A stretch of 38,494 bases of DNA, from assembly GCA_025929465.1 (NCBI GenBank), contig JAICMC010000004.1, forward strand, positions 1-38,494, given 5' to 3'. The notes under the pieces are model-generated. The model saw nothing but the letters and a program-made list of their open reading frames with translations, did not search any database and was not told the origin of the DNA. This document shows positions 9,548 to 18,770 of this stretch, one piece after another (position 1 is the first letter of the stretch; the number at the start of each line of letters is the position of its first letter). Both the position numbers and the translations under genes were made by a program. This DNA comes from Nostocoides sp. (GTDB lineage: Bacteria > Actinomycetota > Actinomycetes > Actinomycetales > Dermatophilaceae).

Positions 9548-10528
9548 ATGGCCGGCAACTCCCAGCGCCGAGGCGCGGTCCGCAAGTCCAAGAAGGGTCC
9601 GGCGGTGGGGTCCGGTGGGCAGGGGCGTCAAGCCCTGGAGGGTCGTGGACCGACGCCCAAGGCCGCGGACCGCCCCAAGCACAAGGCGAACCGGCTGGCC
9701 AGGGCGGCAACGCGCCACGGCGGCCCCGACAAGGTCGGCTCGGGTGGTCCCTCCCGTGGGCCACAGCGACGCGATCCCAAGCGCAGCAAGGCATCCAGCG
9801 AGATCGTCGCCGGACGGAACTCGGTCCTGGAGGCGTTGCGCGCCCAGGTTCCGGCCACCACGATGTATGTCGCGGGCCGGCTGGAGTCCGACGACCGGGT
9901 CCGCGAGGCGCTCAAGATCGCGACCGAACGCGGCATACCGATCCTGGAGACGCCGCGCGGAGAGCTGGACCGGCTCACCGACGACGCCGTGCACCAAGGA
10001 CTCGCGCTGCAGGTGCCGCCCTACGACTACGCCCACCCCAGCGAGCTGGTCGACCCTCAGTCCCGGGGCATCCCGCTCATCGTTGCGCTCGACGGCATCA
10101 CCGACCCGCGCAACCTCGGGGCGATCATCCGTTCGGTCGCGGCCTTCGGCGGCCACGGCGTCGTCGTGCCGGCCCGCCGCTCGGTCGGCATGACGGCCAG
10201 CGCCTGGAAGACCTCGGCCGGTGCCGCCGCCCGGATCCGCGTCGCCCAGGCGACCAACCTGACCCGGGCACTGGAGGACTACCGCAAGAGCGGGTTCTTC
10301 GTCATCGGTCTGGACATGGACGGAGACGTGGAGCTGCCCGCCCTCGACCTGGCCGACCAGCCGCTCGTCGTCGTCGTCGGCTCGGAGGGCAAGGGGCTGT
10401 CCCGGCTCGTCCGCGAGACCTGCGACCAGATCGTCTCGGTGCCGATGTCCTCGGCGGTGGAGTCCCTCAACGCCGGCATCGCCACCGGCGTCACGCTCTA
10501 CGAGATCGCCCGCCAGCGCCGCGCCTGA
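9548..10528 (+). CDS. rlmB: 23S rRNA (guanosine-2'-O-)-methyltransferase RlmB (SpoU/TrmH family)
   Basis: Basic N-terminus, [56 protein letters not shown]. Confidence 0.95.
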   Translation: MAGNSQRRGAVRKSKKGPAVGSGGQGRQALEGRGPTPKAADRPKHKANRLARAATRHGGPDKVGSGGPSRGPQRRDPKRSKASSEIVAGRNSVLEALRAQVPATTMYVAGRLESDDRVREALKIATERGIPILETPRGELDRLTDDAVHQGLALQVPPYDYAHPSELVDPQSRGIPLIVALDGITDPRNLGAIIRSVAAFGGHGVVVPARRSVGMTASAWKTSAGAAARIRVAQATNLTRALEDYRKSGFFVIGLDMDGDVELPALDLADQPLVVVVGSEGKGLSRLVRETCDQIVSVPMSSAVESLNAGIATGVTLYEIARQRRA

Positions 10529-10564
10529 GCAGGGCCCCGGCGCGAGGCCGGTCCGTCCGGCACC

Positions 10565-10596
10565 GTCCGTCGCGGGTGGTCCGCCCCGCGACGGAC
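10565..10596. terminator. Hairpin downstream of rlmB
   Basis: GTCCGTCGCGGG-TGGTCCGC-CCCGCGACGGAC, perfect 12-bp stem. Confidence 0.7.
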
Positions 10597-10700
10597 ACGC
10601 GACATCCGTCGCCGGGCGGACCCGGATCGGCGCGTGGGCGTCTAGCCTCGGAGGACGAGGACGCGAGGTCGTCCGCAACCCGTCGAAGGGGAGAACCACC

Positions 10701-11360
10701 ATGTCCGCGTCGTTTCCACCACCTCCGCCCCCGCCCGGCCCCGGGGAGGAGCCGCCGACAGGTGGCTCGCTTCCGCCGCCGAGCGGGGACCCGTATGCCG
10801 CGCCGGCGCCGGGGAATGCGCAGGCGTATCCGCCACCGAGCGGCTACGGGGCCATGCCGGAGCAGGCGGGGGTCCCCGCCGGCCCGGTGACCAGGCCCCC
10901 GGCCATGGACCGGGCGGTGCTCCTCATGAGGGTCGGGGCCGTGCTGTCCCTCCTCGTCCTGGTCCTCGGCCTGGTCACCGGCCTGACCCAGTCCGTCTCC
11001 ACTAAGCGCGCCATCGTCGACGCCGCAGCCAAGCAGGGCAAGACCCTCACCCCCAACGAGGTGGACTCGCTGTTCTCGGTCAGCATCGCGTCCGCGGTGG
11101 TCCTGGGGATCCTCGGCATCGGGCTGTGGCTGTGGATGGCGTCGGCCAACGGCAAGGGCAGGTCCTGGGCGCGGATCGTGGCCACGATCCTGTTCGGCCT
11201 GTCGGTCCTGGTCTTCCTGCTCGGGCTGTCCCAGACGTCGTCGGCCGGAGACCGGGTCCTCAGCCTCGTCTCGGTCCTCGTCGGGGCGGCGGCGATCTTC
11301 TTCATGTACCAGAAGGAGTCCACCGCCTTCTACCGGGCAGCCAGCGCTCCACGCGTCTGA
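10701..11360 (+). CDS. Membrane protein with Pro-rich N-terminus
   Basis: MSASFPPPPPPPGPGEEPP... followed by several hydrophobic segments; ATG after a GGGGAG SD. Confidence 0.75.
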   Translation: MSASFPPPPPPPGPGEEPPTGGSLPPPSGDPYAAPAPGNAQAYPPPSGYGAMPEQAGVPAGPVTRPPAMDRAVLLMRVGAVLSLLVLVLGLVTGLTQSVSTKRAIVDAAAKQGKTLTPNEVDSLFSVSIASAVVLGILGIGLWLWMASANGKGRSWARIVATILFGLSVLVFLLGLSQTSSAGDRVLSLVSVLVGAAAIFFMYQKESTAFYRAASAPRV

Positions 11361-11385
11361 CACGCGCGGCATACGCGACGAAGGA

Positions 11386-11420
11386 CCAAGGGGTCCGGAC
11401 CACTGGTCCGGACCCCTTGG
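11386..11420. terminator. Bidirectional terminator hairpin between convergent genes
   Basis: CCAAGGGGTCCGGACC-ACT-GGTCCGGACCCCTTGG, perfect 16-bp stem. Confidence 0.85.
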
Positions 11421-11443
11421 GTTCCCCTGAGAGCTGACCTCGG

Positions 11444-11881
11444 TCAGCCGGGCAGCCGCTTGTGGATGTCCTCGCTCATCCGGACGATCGCGAGGTAGAA
11501 CTCCAGGGTCATCCGGACCAGGGCCAGATAGATCACCACCGCGATCGGGCCGAGCACGAGCACGACGAGCCCGAGACCGGCGTTCTCCGAGAACCCGGCG
11601 ATCAGGAAGACCAGCCAGCCCAGGCCGAGGCCCACCGTCGCCAGGACGTAGACGGCCTTGACGATCATCGGAGTGACGAAGTGGGTGAAGGAGAAGTCGA
11701 ACAGGGCGCCGAAGAAGCCCTTGGACGAGCTGGTGGGCGACGCCAGGTTGCCGCCCGGGGGAGGGGTCGGCATCGGCTGGGACGCCTGCGGCGCAGACGG
11801 GCCCGGCGGGGGCGGAGGCGGCGGCTGCTGTGCGCCGTACGGGTTGGGTGGCAGCGGCGGGGTGGGGCCGTCGTCGGACAT
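11444..11881 (-). CDS. DUF4282 domain-containing membrane protein
   Basis: Pro-rich N-terminus then GFFGALFDFSFTHFVTPMIVKAVYVLA...YLALVRMTLEFYLAIVRMSEDIH. Confidence 0.85.
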   Translation of the reverse strand: MSDDGPTPPLPPNPYGAQQPPPPPPPGPSAPQASQPMPTPPPGGNLASPTSSSKGFFGALFDFSFTHFVTPMIVKAVYVLATVGLGLGWLVFLIAGFSENAGLGLVVLVLGPIAVVIYLALVRMTLEFYLAIVRMSEDIHKRLPG

Positions 11882-11943
11882 GGATGTTCCCTCTCGTGAC
11901 GTTTGGACCTCGGTGGGGCTCGGGTCCCACAGGTCCGACGAGC

Positions 11944-13194
11944 CTAGGACACGTCGGGTCCGGCGATGACCGGAAGCTCGACAGTGTCGACCCCCAGGAC
12001 CGACCGCTCGTCAGGTTTGCTCGGCAGGACGCTGGCGACGTAGTCGGCGATGGCGTCCTCGATCGGGATGTCGTGCTGGGCGCGTTCGGCCAGGTACCAA
12101 CGGTGCTCGAGCACCTCGTGGAACAGCTCCGCCGGCTCCAGCTTGGCGGCCATCTGCCTCGGGACGCTGCGTGTGATCGGCTCGTAGATCCGGGACAGCC
12201 AGTCGTGGGCGACGATCTCCTCGTCGTCGTTCTGCCGGTCGGCGGCCGCGCGGAAGGCGTCCAGGTCGTTCAGCAGCCGCCGCGCCTGGTTCTCCTCGAC
12301 GTCCAGGCCGGTGAGCCGCAACAGCCGGCGCGAGTGGTGGCCGGCGTCGACGACCTTGGGCTGGATCGCGATGGTCGTGCCGTCGAAGTCGGTCGTGATG
12401 GCCAGCTCGTCGATGTCGAAGCCGAGCTCGTTGAGCGTGCGGATCCGCTCGTCGACCCGCCACCGGTCACCGGTGTCGAACCGCTCCAGCCCGGTGAGCG
12501 CTTTCCACAGGTCGGCGTACCGGGTCATGATCTGGTTGGCCGTCTCGACCGGGTCGGTCCCGACCGGCAGCAGCTCGCCGGCCTCCAGGTCCATCAGCTC
12601 ACCGGCGATGTTGACCCGGGCGATGTCCAGGTCGTGCTCACGCTGACCGTCGGAGAGCTTCTGGTACAGCCTGCCCGTCTCGGCGTCGACGAGGTATGCC
12701 GCGAAGGCGCCGGCGTCGCGGCGGAACAAGGTGTTGGAGAGGGAGACGTCGCCCCACCAGAACCCGGCCAGGTGCAGGCGCACGAGCAGTACCGCAAGGG
12801 CGTCGATCAGCCGGGCCGCGGTGTCAGCGCGCAGGGACTGGCTGAACAACGCGCGGTAGGGCAGCGAGAACTGCAGGTGCCGGGTGATCAGGCAGGCATC
12901 GAGCGGTTCGCCGCTCTTGGTCAGCCGACCGTCGACCACGGCGGACGGCTCGACTGCCGGCTGGTCCAGCCGGTTCAGCAGGCGCAGCATGTTGTACTCG
13001 CCGAGGGCGAGGTCGCCCTTGATCTCCTTGACCGCCAGCACCCGGCCGGACAGCTTGACGAAGCGCACGACGTGCCGGGAGATGCCCCGCGGCAGGGCAG
13101 CCAGCCGCTCCTGCGGCCAGTCCTCCAGGGGCAGACGCCACGGGAGGTCGAGCAGGGCGGGGTCCGGGCGGGCAGCGGTGAAGTTGAGTGGCAC
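11944..13194 (-). CDS. DUF4032 domain-containing protein with kinase-like N-terminal domain
   Basis: VLAVKEI...LVRLHLAGFWWGDVSLSNTLFRRDAGAFAAYLVDAETGRL kinase-like motifs, C-terminal DUF4032-like region. Confidence 0.8.
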   Translation of the reverse strand: MPLNFTAARPDPALLDLPWRLPLEDWPQERLAALPRGISRHVVRFVKLSGRVLAVKEIKGDLALGEYNMLRLLNRLDQPAVEPSAVVDGRLTKSGEPLDACLITRHLQFSLPYRALFSQSLRADTAARLIDALAVLLVRLHLAGFWWGDVSLSNTLFRRDAGAFAAYLVDAETGRLYQKLSDGQREHDLDIARVNIAGELMDLEAGELLPVGTDPVETANQIMTRYADLWKALTGLERFDTGDRWRVDERIRTLNELGFDIDELAITTDFDGTTIAIQPKVVDAGHHSRRLLRLTGLDVEENQARRLLNDLDAFRAAADRQNDDEEIVAHDWLSRIYEPITRSVPRQMAAKLEPAELFHEVLEHRWYLAERAQHDIPIEDAIADYVASVLPSKPDERSVLGVDTVELPVIAGPDVS

Positions 13195-13224
13195 GACGAC
13201 ATCCTTGTGTGCGGAGTGGGCATG

Positions 13225-13263
13225 CGCGAGGCCGGCGCCCCGAGGTGGGACGCCGGCCTCGCG
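13225..13263. terminator. Hairpin downstream of the msiK-like gene
   Basis: CGCGAGGCCGGCG ... CGCCGGCCTCGCG, 13-bp perfect arms, 13-nt loop. Confidence 0.75.
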
Positions 13264-13289
13264 GCATACGGGTCAGGACCCCGAGGAGG

Positions 13290-14396
13290 TCACCCGCCCA
13301 AACGCTGGCCACTTGCCGAGTCGAACAGGTGAAGGTGACCGGCCTTGGGCGCCAGGTAGATCGTCGAGCCCTTCTCGGGGGGACGGCGACCGTCGACCCG
13401 AGCGATGAACGGCTTCTCGGTGCTGTCCTCGTCGGCCTCGGTGTGGGTCGCTGCCTTGGCCGTGCCGTAGATGTAGGCGTCGGCGCCGAGCTCCTCGACG
13501 ACATCGATCTCCACCGGGATGCCGTCGCCCTCGGCCACGACGTCGAGGTCCTCGGGACGGACGCCGAGGGTGACCTGCTTGCCGGAGGACCCGGAGAGGA
13601 TGGCCCGCTCGACGGGGACCTTGTTGCCACCGACGGCCACGCCACCGTCGACCTGCTCGACGTCGAGCAGGTTCATGGCGGGGGAGCCGATGAAGCCGGC
13701 GACGAACACGTTGTTGGGGTGGTCGTACATGCTCCGCGGGGTGTCGCACTGCATGAGCACGCCGTCCTTGAGCAGCGCGACCCGGTCGCCCATCGTCATG
13801 GCCTCGATCTGGTCGTGCGTGACATAGACCGTCGTGACCCCGAGCCGGCGCTGGAGGCTGGCGATCTGGGTGCGGGTCTGGACGCGGAGCTTGGCGTCCA
13901 GGTTGGACAGCGGCTCGTCCATAAGGAAGACCTGGGGGGAGCGGACGATGGCCCGGCCCATGGCCACCCGCTGGCGCTGGCCACCGGAGAGGGCCTTGGG
14001 CTTGCGCTCCAGGTAGGGGGCCAGGTCGAGGATCTTGGCTGCCTCCTCGACCCGCTTGCGGATCTCGCCCTTGTCGACGCCGGCGATCTTGAGCGCGAAG
14101 CCCATGTTGTCGGCCACCGTCATGTGCGGGTAGAGCGCGTAGTTCTGGAACACCATGGCCACGTCGCGGTCCTTGGGCGACAGGTTGGTGACGTCGCGGT
14201 CACCGATCCAGATCTTGCCTGCGTTGACCTCCTCGAGGCCCGCGAGCATGCGCAGGGAGGTGGACTTGCCACATCCGGAGGGGCCGACGAGGACGAGGAA
14301 CTCCCCGTCGGCGACGTCGATGTTCAGCCTGTCGACGGAGGGCTTGTCGTTGCCCGGGTAGAGCCGGGTTGCGTTGTCGAATCGGACAGTTGCCAT
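13290..14396 (-). CDS. ABC transporter ATP-binding protein, MsiK/UgpC type
   Basis: MATVRFDNATRLYPG...GPSGCGKSTSLRMLAGLE...LSGGQRQRVAMGRAIVRSPQVFLMDEPLSNLDAKLRVQTR; start refined from the longer track ORF. Confidence 0.93.
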   Translation of the reverse strand: MATVRFDNATRLYPGNDKPSVDRLNIDVADGEFLVLVGPSGCGKSTSLRMLAGLEEVNAGKIWIGDRDVTNLSPKDRDVAMVFQNYALYPHMTVADNMGFALKIAGVDKGEIRKRVEEAAKILDLAPYLERKPKALSGGQRQRVAMGRAIVRSPQVFLMDEPLSNLDAKLRVQTRTQIASLQRRLGVTTVYVTHDQIEAMTMGDRVALLKDGVLMQCDTPRSMYDHPNNVFVAGFIGSPAMNLLDVEQVDGGVAVGGNKVPVERAILSGSSGKQVTLGVRPEDLDVVAEGDGIPVEIDVVEELGADAYIYGTAKAATHTEADEDSTEKPFIARVDGRRPPEKGSTIYLAPKAGHLHLFDSASGQRLGG

Positions 14397-14578
14397 GGCG
14401 TCATTGCCTTCCTTCACCGGCAGGAACGTGCCGGACGATCCGTTGTAAAGGGCTGTGCCGCGCACGGACGTGGGCAGCGCGGCCCATTCTGCCGGACCTG
14501 GTGCCGGAAGGGAAGGGCGCGCCCACAGCCCCCGGCTCGCCGTCGGGCTCCCGGCTGGGCCGAGGAGCCTGCAAGCGT

Positions 14579-14594
14579 CTGCAAGAACTTGCAG
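14579..14594. promoter_or_regulatory. LacI-type operator candidate CTGCAAGAACTTGCAG
   Basis: Perfect inverted repeat CTGCAAG-AA-CTTGCAG between divergent msiK-like and lacI genes; an extra TGCAAG half-site lies just upstream. Confidence 0.75.
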
Positions 14595-14654
14595 CGGGTT
14601 TGCTACCCTCCGAGCGATGCCGACGCCGGGTCGGTCACACCGTGGAGGACTCGT

Positions 14655-15686
14655 TTGAGCGGCACCCGACTGGCTGACATCGCCGCGGCGGCAGGCGTCA
14701 GCGAGGCGACCGTCAGCCGGGTGATCAACAACAAGCCCGGCGTCGCCGACAGCACCCGTCAGCAGGTGCTCACCGCGCTGGACGTCCTGGGCTACGAGCG
14801 CCCCGGCCAGTTCCGGTCCAAGGCCGTCTGCCTGGTCGGGCTCATCGTGCCGGAGCTGGTCAACCCGATCTTCCCGGCGTTCGCCCAGACCATCGAGTCC
14901 CACCTCGTCCGCTTCGGCTACACGCCGGTGCTCTGCACCCAGACCCCTGCGGGGGTGCACGAGGACGAGTACGTGCGGATGCTCCTGGACCGCGGTGTCG
15001 CCGGCATCATCTACGTCTCCGGCGTCCACGCCGACACGACCGAGTCGACCGAGCGCTATGCGCGGCTGCGCGAGCTCGGGCTGCCCATCGTGCTCATCAA
15101 CGGGTACCGCGAGGGCATCGACGCCCCGTTCATCTCCAACGACGACGTCGCGTCGATGGACCTTGCGCTGCACCACCTGGTGCAGCTCGGGCATCGCCGG
15201 ATCGGGCTGGCCGTGGGGTCGGATCGGTACGTCCCGGTCATCCGCAAGGTCCGGGGGTTCCGCGAGGCCATTGCTGCGCTGCTCGGTGAGGACGTCCCGG
15301 ACGACCTCGACGACCTCGTCCAGACGACGATGTTCAGCCTCGAGGGCGGGGCGAGTGCGGCCGGACGGCTCATCGAGCGCGGCGCGACGGCGGCCGTCTG
15401 CGGCTCGGACCTGATGGCGCTGGGGGCGATCCGTGAGGCCCGTGCCCGCGGGTTGCGCGTGCCGGAGGACTTCTCCGTGGTGGGCTACGACGACTCACTG
15501 CTCATCGCCTTCACCGACCCGCCGCTCACGACCGTGCGTCAGGCGGTGCAGTCGATGGGGGAGGCGGCGGTGCGGGCGCTGCTCGACCAGATCAGCGGGG
15601 TCGGCGCGCCTCGTGGTGAGTTCGTCTTCCGTCCCGAGCTCGTCGTCCGCCGATCGACGGCCGCCGCACCCGGCCCTCGCACCTGA
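14655..15686 (+). CDS. LacI family transcriptional regulator
   Basis: TTG start after GGAGGA; LSGTRLADIAAAAGVSEATVSRVINNKPGVADSTRQQVLTALDVLGYERPGQFRSKAVCLVGLIVPELVNPIFPAF. Confidence 0.93.
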   Translation: MSGTRLADIAAAAGVSEATVSRVINNKPGVADSTRQQVLTALDVLGYERPGQFRSKAVCLVGLIVPELVNPIFPAFAQTIESHLVRFGYTPVLCTQTPAGVHEDEYVRMLLDRGVAGIIYVSGVHADTTESTERYARLRELGLPIVLINGYREGIDAPFISNDDVASMDLALHHLVQLGHRRIGLAVGSDRYVPVIRKVRGFREAIAALLGEDVPDDLDDLVQTTMFSLEGGASAAGRLIERGATAAVCGSDLMALGAIREARARGLRVPEDFSVVGYDDSLLIAFTDPPLTTVRQAVQSMGEAAVRALLDQISGVGAPRGEFVFRPELVVRRSTAAAPGPRT

Positions 15687-15754
15687 AACCGCTGCCGCTG
15701 CACCGTCGCCGTCGCCCGTATGCCGCGACCGCCCCTCCTGCCTCTCCTGCCTCC

Positions 15755-15815
15755 CCACGCCTCTTCACGTCCTTGTTACCGAACTCCACGCCTTTCCACG
15801 TCCTTGTTACCGAAC
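15755..15815. repeat. Tandem duplication (31-nt period) of the half-arm of palindrome copy B
   Basis: CCACGCCTCTTCACGTCCTTGTTACCGAAC / CCACGCCTTTCCACGTCCTTGTTACCGAAC (28/30 identical). Confidence 0.85.
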
Positions 15816-15877
15816 GGGATACCGTGCCAGAAGTGTTGTGGTCGCAACACCTTTGGCACAGTAACCAGTCCGGTAAC
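15805..15877. repeat. 73-nt near-perfect palindrome, copy B (opposite orientation to copy A)
   Basis: Reverse complement GTTACCGGACTGGTTACTGTGCCAAAGGTGTTGCGACCACAACACTTCTGGCACGGTATCCCGTTCGGTAACA aligns gaplessly to copy A (about 55/73 identical). Confidence 0.9.
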
Positions 15878-15895
15878 AAGGAGCCCGGGGAGGGG

Positions 15896-15958
15896 GAGTC
15901 GGCGCAGGACCCGGACAGCCGGGGGGAGGGGGAGTCGGCGCAGGACCTGGGCGGCCGG
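15896..15958. repeat. Two 27-nt copies (36-nt period) resembling the 3' end of otsB
   Basis: GAGTCGGCGCAGGACCCGGACAGCCGG and GAGTCGGCGCAGGACCTGGGCGGCCGG versus otsB 3' end GAGCCGGCGCAGGACCTGGGCAGCCTC at 16025-16051. Confidence 0.7.
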
Positions 15959-16021
15959 GGCGGGGCACCGGGGGGAGGGGCAGCCGGGGCAGCCGGGGAG
16001 AAGGGAGAGCGGGGCGGGGGG

Positions 16022-16771
16022 TCAGAGCCGGCGCAGGACCTGGGCAGCCTCGGCCGGGCCGTCGACCCGCCACCGGGCCGCCGTCGGTCCGGGGCCGACC
16101 TTGATGCCGACGTCGCGCGGCCCCATCCGCTCGAACACGTCCTCGTCGGTGGCGTCGTCACCGAGGTAGACGACGGCGTCGGCCGAGACCTCGGCGGCGA
16201 GGTCCATGACGGCAGTCCCCTTGTCCGCCCGCACCACGGTCAGCTCGATGACGTCCTTGCCCTTCTTCAGGTGGACGCCGGGTTGTCGGCCCAGCGCCGT
16301 GGCCTCGGTGGTCACCGCCCCCTTGGCGGTCTCGGCCAGACCGCGGGTGTGCACCACGACGGCGGAGGGCTTGTACTCGATCCGTAGGTCGCGCGCCGAC
16401 TCGCGCAGACCCCGGACCTGTCGGGTGAGCCGGGTCAGGACCGCGGTCTGGCTGGGGGTGAGCCCTCCCCAGTCGCGGCCGGTGCTCGTCTGCGCGCCGT
16501 GGCTGCCGACCAGACGGACCGGCCCGTCCAGCTCGACCCCGCTCAGCTGGGACAGCGTGGCCAGGTCCCGCCCGGACACGAGGGCGACGTGCACGCCGGG
16601 TCGGCCGGCCAGCCGCCGCAGGTCCTCGATGGTGCCCTCGGCCGGGCGCGAGGACATCGGGTCCAGGACGATCGGGGCCAGGACTCCGTCGAAGTCGGTG
16701 GCGACGACGAGGGTCGGCTGCGACGCGGCATACGCGAGGGCGTCGACCAGGTCGCCCGGCAGCCCGGACAT
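16022..16771 (-). CDS. otsB: Trehalose-phosphatase
   Basis: MSGLPGDLVDALAYAASQPTLVVATDFDGVLAPIV...VALVSGRDLATL...KGKDVIELTVVRADKGTAV...YLGDDATDEDVFE. Confidence 0.93.
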   Translation of the reverse strand: MSGLPGDLVDALAYAASQPTLVVATDFDGVLAPIVLDPMSSRPAEGTIEDLRRLAGRPGVHVALVSGRDLATLSQLSGVELDGPVRLVGSHGAQTSTGRDWGGLTPSQTAVLTRLTRQVRGLRESARDLRIEYKPSAVVVHTRGLAETAKGAVTTEATALGRQPGVHLKKGKDVIELTVVRADKGTAVMDLAAEVSADAVVYLGDDATDEDVFERMGPRDVGIKVGPGPTAARWRVDGPAEAAQVLRRL

Positions 16772-16773
16772 GG

Positions 16774-18189
16774 TCAGCCCGTCCCAGTGAGGTTGGCGAG
16801 GACCCGCTCGGCCCAGCGCTGGACGTCGTGCTCCATGACCCGTCGACGGAGCGAGCGCATGATCCGCCGCTTCTGCGGGTCGGGCATCTCGATCGCGCGC
16901 ATGATCGACTGCTTGAGCCCCTCGATGTCGTGCGGGTTGCAGACGAAGGCCTGGTGCAGCTCGTGGTACGCGCCGGTGAACTCGGACAGGACCAGGGCCC
17001 CGCCGGCGTCGTTGCGGCAGGCGACGTACTCCTTGGCGACCAGGTTCATCCCGTCGCGAAGAGGGGTGACGAGCATGAGGTCGGCCGCCTGGAACAGGGC
17101 GGCCATCTCCTCCCGCGGATACCCGTGGTGGAGGTAGTGGATCGCGGGGCTGCCGAGGACGGAGTGGTTGCCGTTGATCCGTCCCACCGTGCCCTCGACC
17201 TCGGCGCCGAGCTGGGCATAGGCGTCGACCCGCTCCCGGCTGGGTGTCGCCACCTGGACGAACGTCACGTCCGGTGGCGCCACCCGTCCGTCGTCGAGCA
17301 GCTCCTCGTAGGCCTTGAGCCGGTGCCGGATCCCCTTGGTGTAGTCGAGCCGGTCGACGCCGAGGAGCAGGGTGGTCGGGTTGCCGAGCGACTCCCGGAT
17401 CTCCACGGCGCGGGCCCGCACCTCGGGGCGCTGCGCCAGCTCGGACAGGCCCTTGGCGTCGACCGAGATGGGTACGGCGGACACCCGGACGGTCCGGTGC
17501 TCGCCCCCGTCGGGGGTGGGGACCATCACCGTGTCTCCCCTCGAGGTCCAGCCCCCGAGCTGCCGGGCGGCGCGCACGAAGTTCTTGGCGTCGGCCACCC
17601 GCTGGAAGCCGAGGAAGTCGGCCCCGAGCAGGCCCTCGATGATCCGTTTGCGCCACGGCAGCTGGGCGAACAGCTCGACCGGCGGGAACGGGATGTGGTC
17701 GAACCAGCCGATCCGGACGTCGGGCCGCAGCTCGCGGACCATGGCGGGCACGAGCTGGAGCTGGTAGTCGTGGACCCAGACGAGGGCGCCCGGGCCCGCG
17801 ACCTCACAGATCGCCTCGGCGAACCTCCGGTTGACCCTCTCGTATGCCGTCCACCAGGTCCGGTGGAACGTCGCCTGCACGATGACGTCGTGGTAGATCG
17901 GCCAGAGGGTGTCGTTGCTGAACCCCTCGTAGTACTCGGCGACATCGTCCTGGGTGAGGTGCACCGGTCGCAGGTGCAGTCCCTCGTGCCCGAAGGGGCC
18001 TTCTGCCGAGTCGCCCGCCTGCCCGGTCCAGCCGACCCAGGCCCCCTCCCGCCCCTGCATCACCGACTGCATCGCCGTGACGAGGCCGCCGGGACTTCGC
18101 CGCCACTCCACCGACCCGTCCGGGTGCTCCACCCGGTCGACGGGCAGCCGGTTCGCGGCGATGACGAGGTCGAACACGGTGGTAGGCAT
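16774..18189 (-). CDS. otsA: Alpha,alpha-trehalose-phosphate synthase (UDP-forming)
   Basis: VIAANRLPVDR...WVGWTGQ...WVHDYQLQLVPAMVRELRPDVRIGWFDHIPFPP...LLGVDRLDYTKGIRHRLKAYEELL. Confidence 0.96.
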   Translation of the reverse strand: MPTTVFDLVIAANRLPVDRVEHPDGSVEWRRSPGGLVTAMQSVMQGREGAWVGWTGQAGDSAEGPFGHEGLHLRPVHLTQDDVAEYYEGFSNDTLWPIYHDVIVQATFHRTWWTAYERVNRRFAEAICEVAGPGALVWVHDYQLQLVPAMVRELRPDVRIGWFDHIPFPPVELFAQLPWRKRIIEGLLGADFLGFQRVADAKNFVRAARQLGGWTSRGDTVMVPTPDGGEHRTVRVSAVPISVDAKGLSELAQRPEVRARAVEIRESLGNPTTLLLGVDRLDYTKGIRHRLKAYEELLDDGRVAPPDVTFVQVATPSRERVDAYAQLGAEVEGTVGRINGNHSVLGSPAIHYLHHGYPREEMAALFQAADLMLVTPLRDGMNLVAKEYVACRNDAGGALVLSEFTGAYHELHQAFVCNPHDIEGLKQSIMRAIEMPDPQKRRIMRSLRRRVMEHDVQRWAERVLANLTGTG

Positions 18190-18272
18190 CGGGCCCAGCC
18201 TAGGCTCCCGGAATACGGTCCGACCGTGAGCCTCCTATGGCGCGTCCCGCCGGACCCGACTAACGTCGTGAC

Positions 18273-18701
18273 ATGCGCATCTCAGACGTCGTACGCAGCA
18301 AGGGTGACCAGGTCGTCACCATCGAGTCCGGCGCCACGGTCCAAGAGCTCCTAGCCCTGCTCAACGACCACCGGATCGGCGCCGTCGTCGTCAGCGACGA
18401 CGGCGAGTCGGTCCACGGAATCGTCTCCGAGCGAGACATCGTCCGGCACCTGCACAGCGGCGGGCCCGGCATCATCCAGGGTCCGGTCTCGGCGATCATG
18501 ACGAGGGAGGTGCAGACCATCGCGCCGGAGGCCGATCTCGACGAGGTCGAGAAGGCGATGACCGAGAACCGGTTCCGGCACCTGCCGGTCGTCGTCGACG
18601 GCAGGCTCCATGCCATCGTCAGCATCGGCGACGTGGTGAAGAACCGGATGGAGACCCTGCAGGCCGAGCGCGACCAGCTGGTCGGCTACATCCAGCAGTA
18701 G
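18273..18701 (+). CDS. CBS domain pair protein
   Basis: MRISDVVRSKGDQVVTIESGATVQELLALLNDHRIGAVVVSDDGESVHGIVSERDIVRHL...IMTREVQTIAPEADLDEVEKAMTENRFRHLPVVVDGRLHAIVSIGDVV. Confidence 0.93.
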   Translation: MRISDVVRSKGDQVVTIESGATVQELLALLNDHRIGAVVVSDDGESVHGIVSERDIVRHLHSGGPGIIQGPVSAIMTREVQTIAPEADLDEVEKAMTENRFRHLPVVVDGRLHAIVSIGDVVKNRMETLQAERDQLVGYIQQ

Positions 18702-18770
18702 CTCCGACCGCCCCCGTCCCCGAAGGCGTCGCTCCACCGCAGGGATGGCCGTCGCGGCTACCGTTGGTGC

